Assembly (NCBI GenBank): GCA_012799155.1
Contig: JAAZLV010000236.1
Span: 1 to 7,389 of the forward strand
Reading direction: 5' to 3'
DNA length: 7,389 nt
Source of the DNA: Bacteroidales bacterium
GTDB taxonomy: Bacteria > Bacteroidota > Bacteroidia > Bacteroidales > Dysgonomonadaceae
Positions 6,639 to 7,389 of the stretch are shown here, piece by piece. Both the position numbers and the translations under genes were made by a program. The notes below the pieces were generated by a model. It had not been told where the DNA came from, ran no database searches, and saw only the letters and a list, made by a program, of their open reading frames with translations. Numbering within the stretch: position 1 is the first letter of the stretch; every line of letters starts with the position of its first letter.

Positions 6639-7389
6639 ATGAACGAAATTAAATTTTATCAGGGTGAGAACATCCCCCTGGAGCTACACAAGGTAAGGGT
6701 GGTGCAGAAGCTACACCTGGTGCCAATCGAGAGAAGACTGGAAGCACTGCAAGAGGGAGGCTACAATACCTTCCGACTGAATACGAAGGATGTGTTCCTC
6801 GACATGCTCACCGACAGCGGCACCAACGCCATGAGCGACAACCAGCTGGCGGCGATGATGCAGGCGGATGATGCCTACGCCGGATCTCAGAGCTTTTTCC
6901 GCCTCCAGAAAGCGGTGGAGGATGTGCTAGGCAAGAAGCACTACCTACCGGTACACCAGGGCAGGGCTGCAGAGAACATTCTGGCCAATGCCTACGTGCG
7001 CAAGGGCAACCTGGTGCCGATGAACTACCACTTCACCACCGCCATGGCACACATCACCCAGTATGGTGGCAAGATCGCCGAGCTGCTCTATGATGAGGCT
7101 TACGTGATCAACTCCTCCCACCCTTTCAAGGGCAACATGAACATCGAGAAGCTGGAGGAGATCATCAAGATACATGGTGCCAAGAACATCCCTTACATCA
7201 GAATGGAGGCGTCGACCAACCTGATTGGGGGTCAACCTTTCTCGGTACAGAACCTGCGCGACGTGCGGGCCATCGCCGACAAGTACAACATCCGGCTGGT
7301 GCTCGATGCCAGCCTGCTCGGTGAAAACGCCTTCCTGGTATTACAGCGCGAGGAGGAATTCAAAGAAAGCAACATGGGTGAGGTGATGC
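6639..7389 (+). CDS. Tryptophanase / tyrosine phenol-lyase family PLP lyase, N-terminal part, runs off right edge
   Basis: Fold-type I PLP enzyme of the beta-eliminating lyase family, which splits tryptophan to indole or tyrosine to phenol, with pyruvate and ammonia. The first 250 codons are present. It aligns without gaps to Citrobacter tyrosine phenol-lyase as I recall it, at a constant offset of +9. Recognised blocks are LTDSGTNAMSD (57-67), AYAGS with the catalytic-type Tyr80, VHQGR with Arg109, HFTT (131-134) with Phe132 over the cofactor, TNLIGGQP (193-200) with Asn194, and PLP-ring Asp223. Leu226 stands where the family has the Arg that contacts the PLP 3'-oxygen. Thr133 matches tyrosine phenol-lyase, while tryptophanases have Asp there. 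The PLP lysine and the main specificity residues are beyond the edge. Databases would probably label it tryptophanase; I leave the substrate open. Start is the first ATG after the leader. Confidence 0.88.
   Translation, partial: MNEIKFYQGENIPLELHKVRVVQKLHLVPIERRLEALQEGGYNTFRLNTKDVFLDMLTDSGTNAMSDNQLAAMMQADDAYAGSQSFFRLQKAVEDVLGKKHYLPVHQGRAAENILANAYVRKGNLVPMNYHFTTAMAHITQYGGKIAELLYDEAYVINSSHPFKGNMNIEKLEEIIKIHGAKNIPYIRMEASTNLIGGQPFSVQNLRDVRAIADKYNIRLVLDASLLGENAFLVLQREEEFKESNMGEVM

Noticed and set aside
6945..7235. Minus-strand frame of 96 codons
   Set aside because: Antisense to the lyase coding frame, which is conserved along this stretch.

Overview
The window looks like a chromosomal segment from a member of the Bacteroidetes, most likely order Bacteroidales. 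Three things support this. Upstream regions carry the Bacteroidetes primary-sigma promoter pattern (TTTG, 19-21 bases, TAnnTTTG), best seen at 6504-6534. The adenine-rich leader before the last gene has no Shine-Dalgarno sequence. The proteins have the lengths and wording I know from Bacteroides-type PurH, MreB, PBP2 and ROK glucokinase. A finer placement (for example Dysgonomonadaceae or Porphyromonadaceae) cannot be made from the sequence alone.

Layout, right to left on the minus strand: a ROK-family glucokinase (6155-5193) has its own -7 promoter box and is closed by a clear intrinsic terminator (5131-5162). Next comes purH (5037-3514) with its own -7 box, then mreB (3467-2442), mreC (2392-1541), mreD (1544-1026) and the N-terminal 346 codons of the elongasome transpeptidase PBP2/mrdA (1039 to the window edge). 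From purH to mrdA I see no terminator and no internal promoter. mreC and mreD overlap by 4 bp, and mreD and mrdA by 14 bp. This is probably one transcription unit that joins the last two steps of IMP synthesis to the rod-shape machinery: the MreB filament, the MreC/MreD membrane scaffold and the PBP2 cross-linking enzyme. The partner glycosyltransferase rodA would be expected just beyond the left edge.

On the plus strand, a diverged PLP-dependent beta-eliminating lyase of the tryptophanase / tyrosine phenol-lyase family begins at 6639 and runs off the right edge. It has a textbook Bacteroidetes promoter and a leader of about 98 nt with no tnaC-like peptide.

The 483-bp divergent region between the glucokinase and the lyase (6156-6638) is the least ordinary part. 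It holds a 21-bp near-perfect hairpin built from 11-bp tandem units, set inside a second, imperfect pair of inverted arms. It belongs to neither flanking gene as a terminator. The other points worth checking are the lyase's Leu in place of the family's PLP-contacting Arg, and a 4 x 7-bp tandem repeat in the short purH-mreB gap. I found no mobile element with a transposase, no CRISPR array, no tRNA or rRNA and no clearly new multi-gene system.
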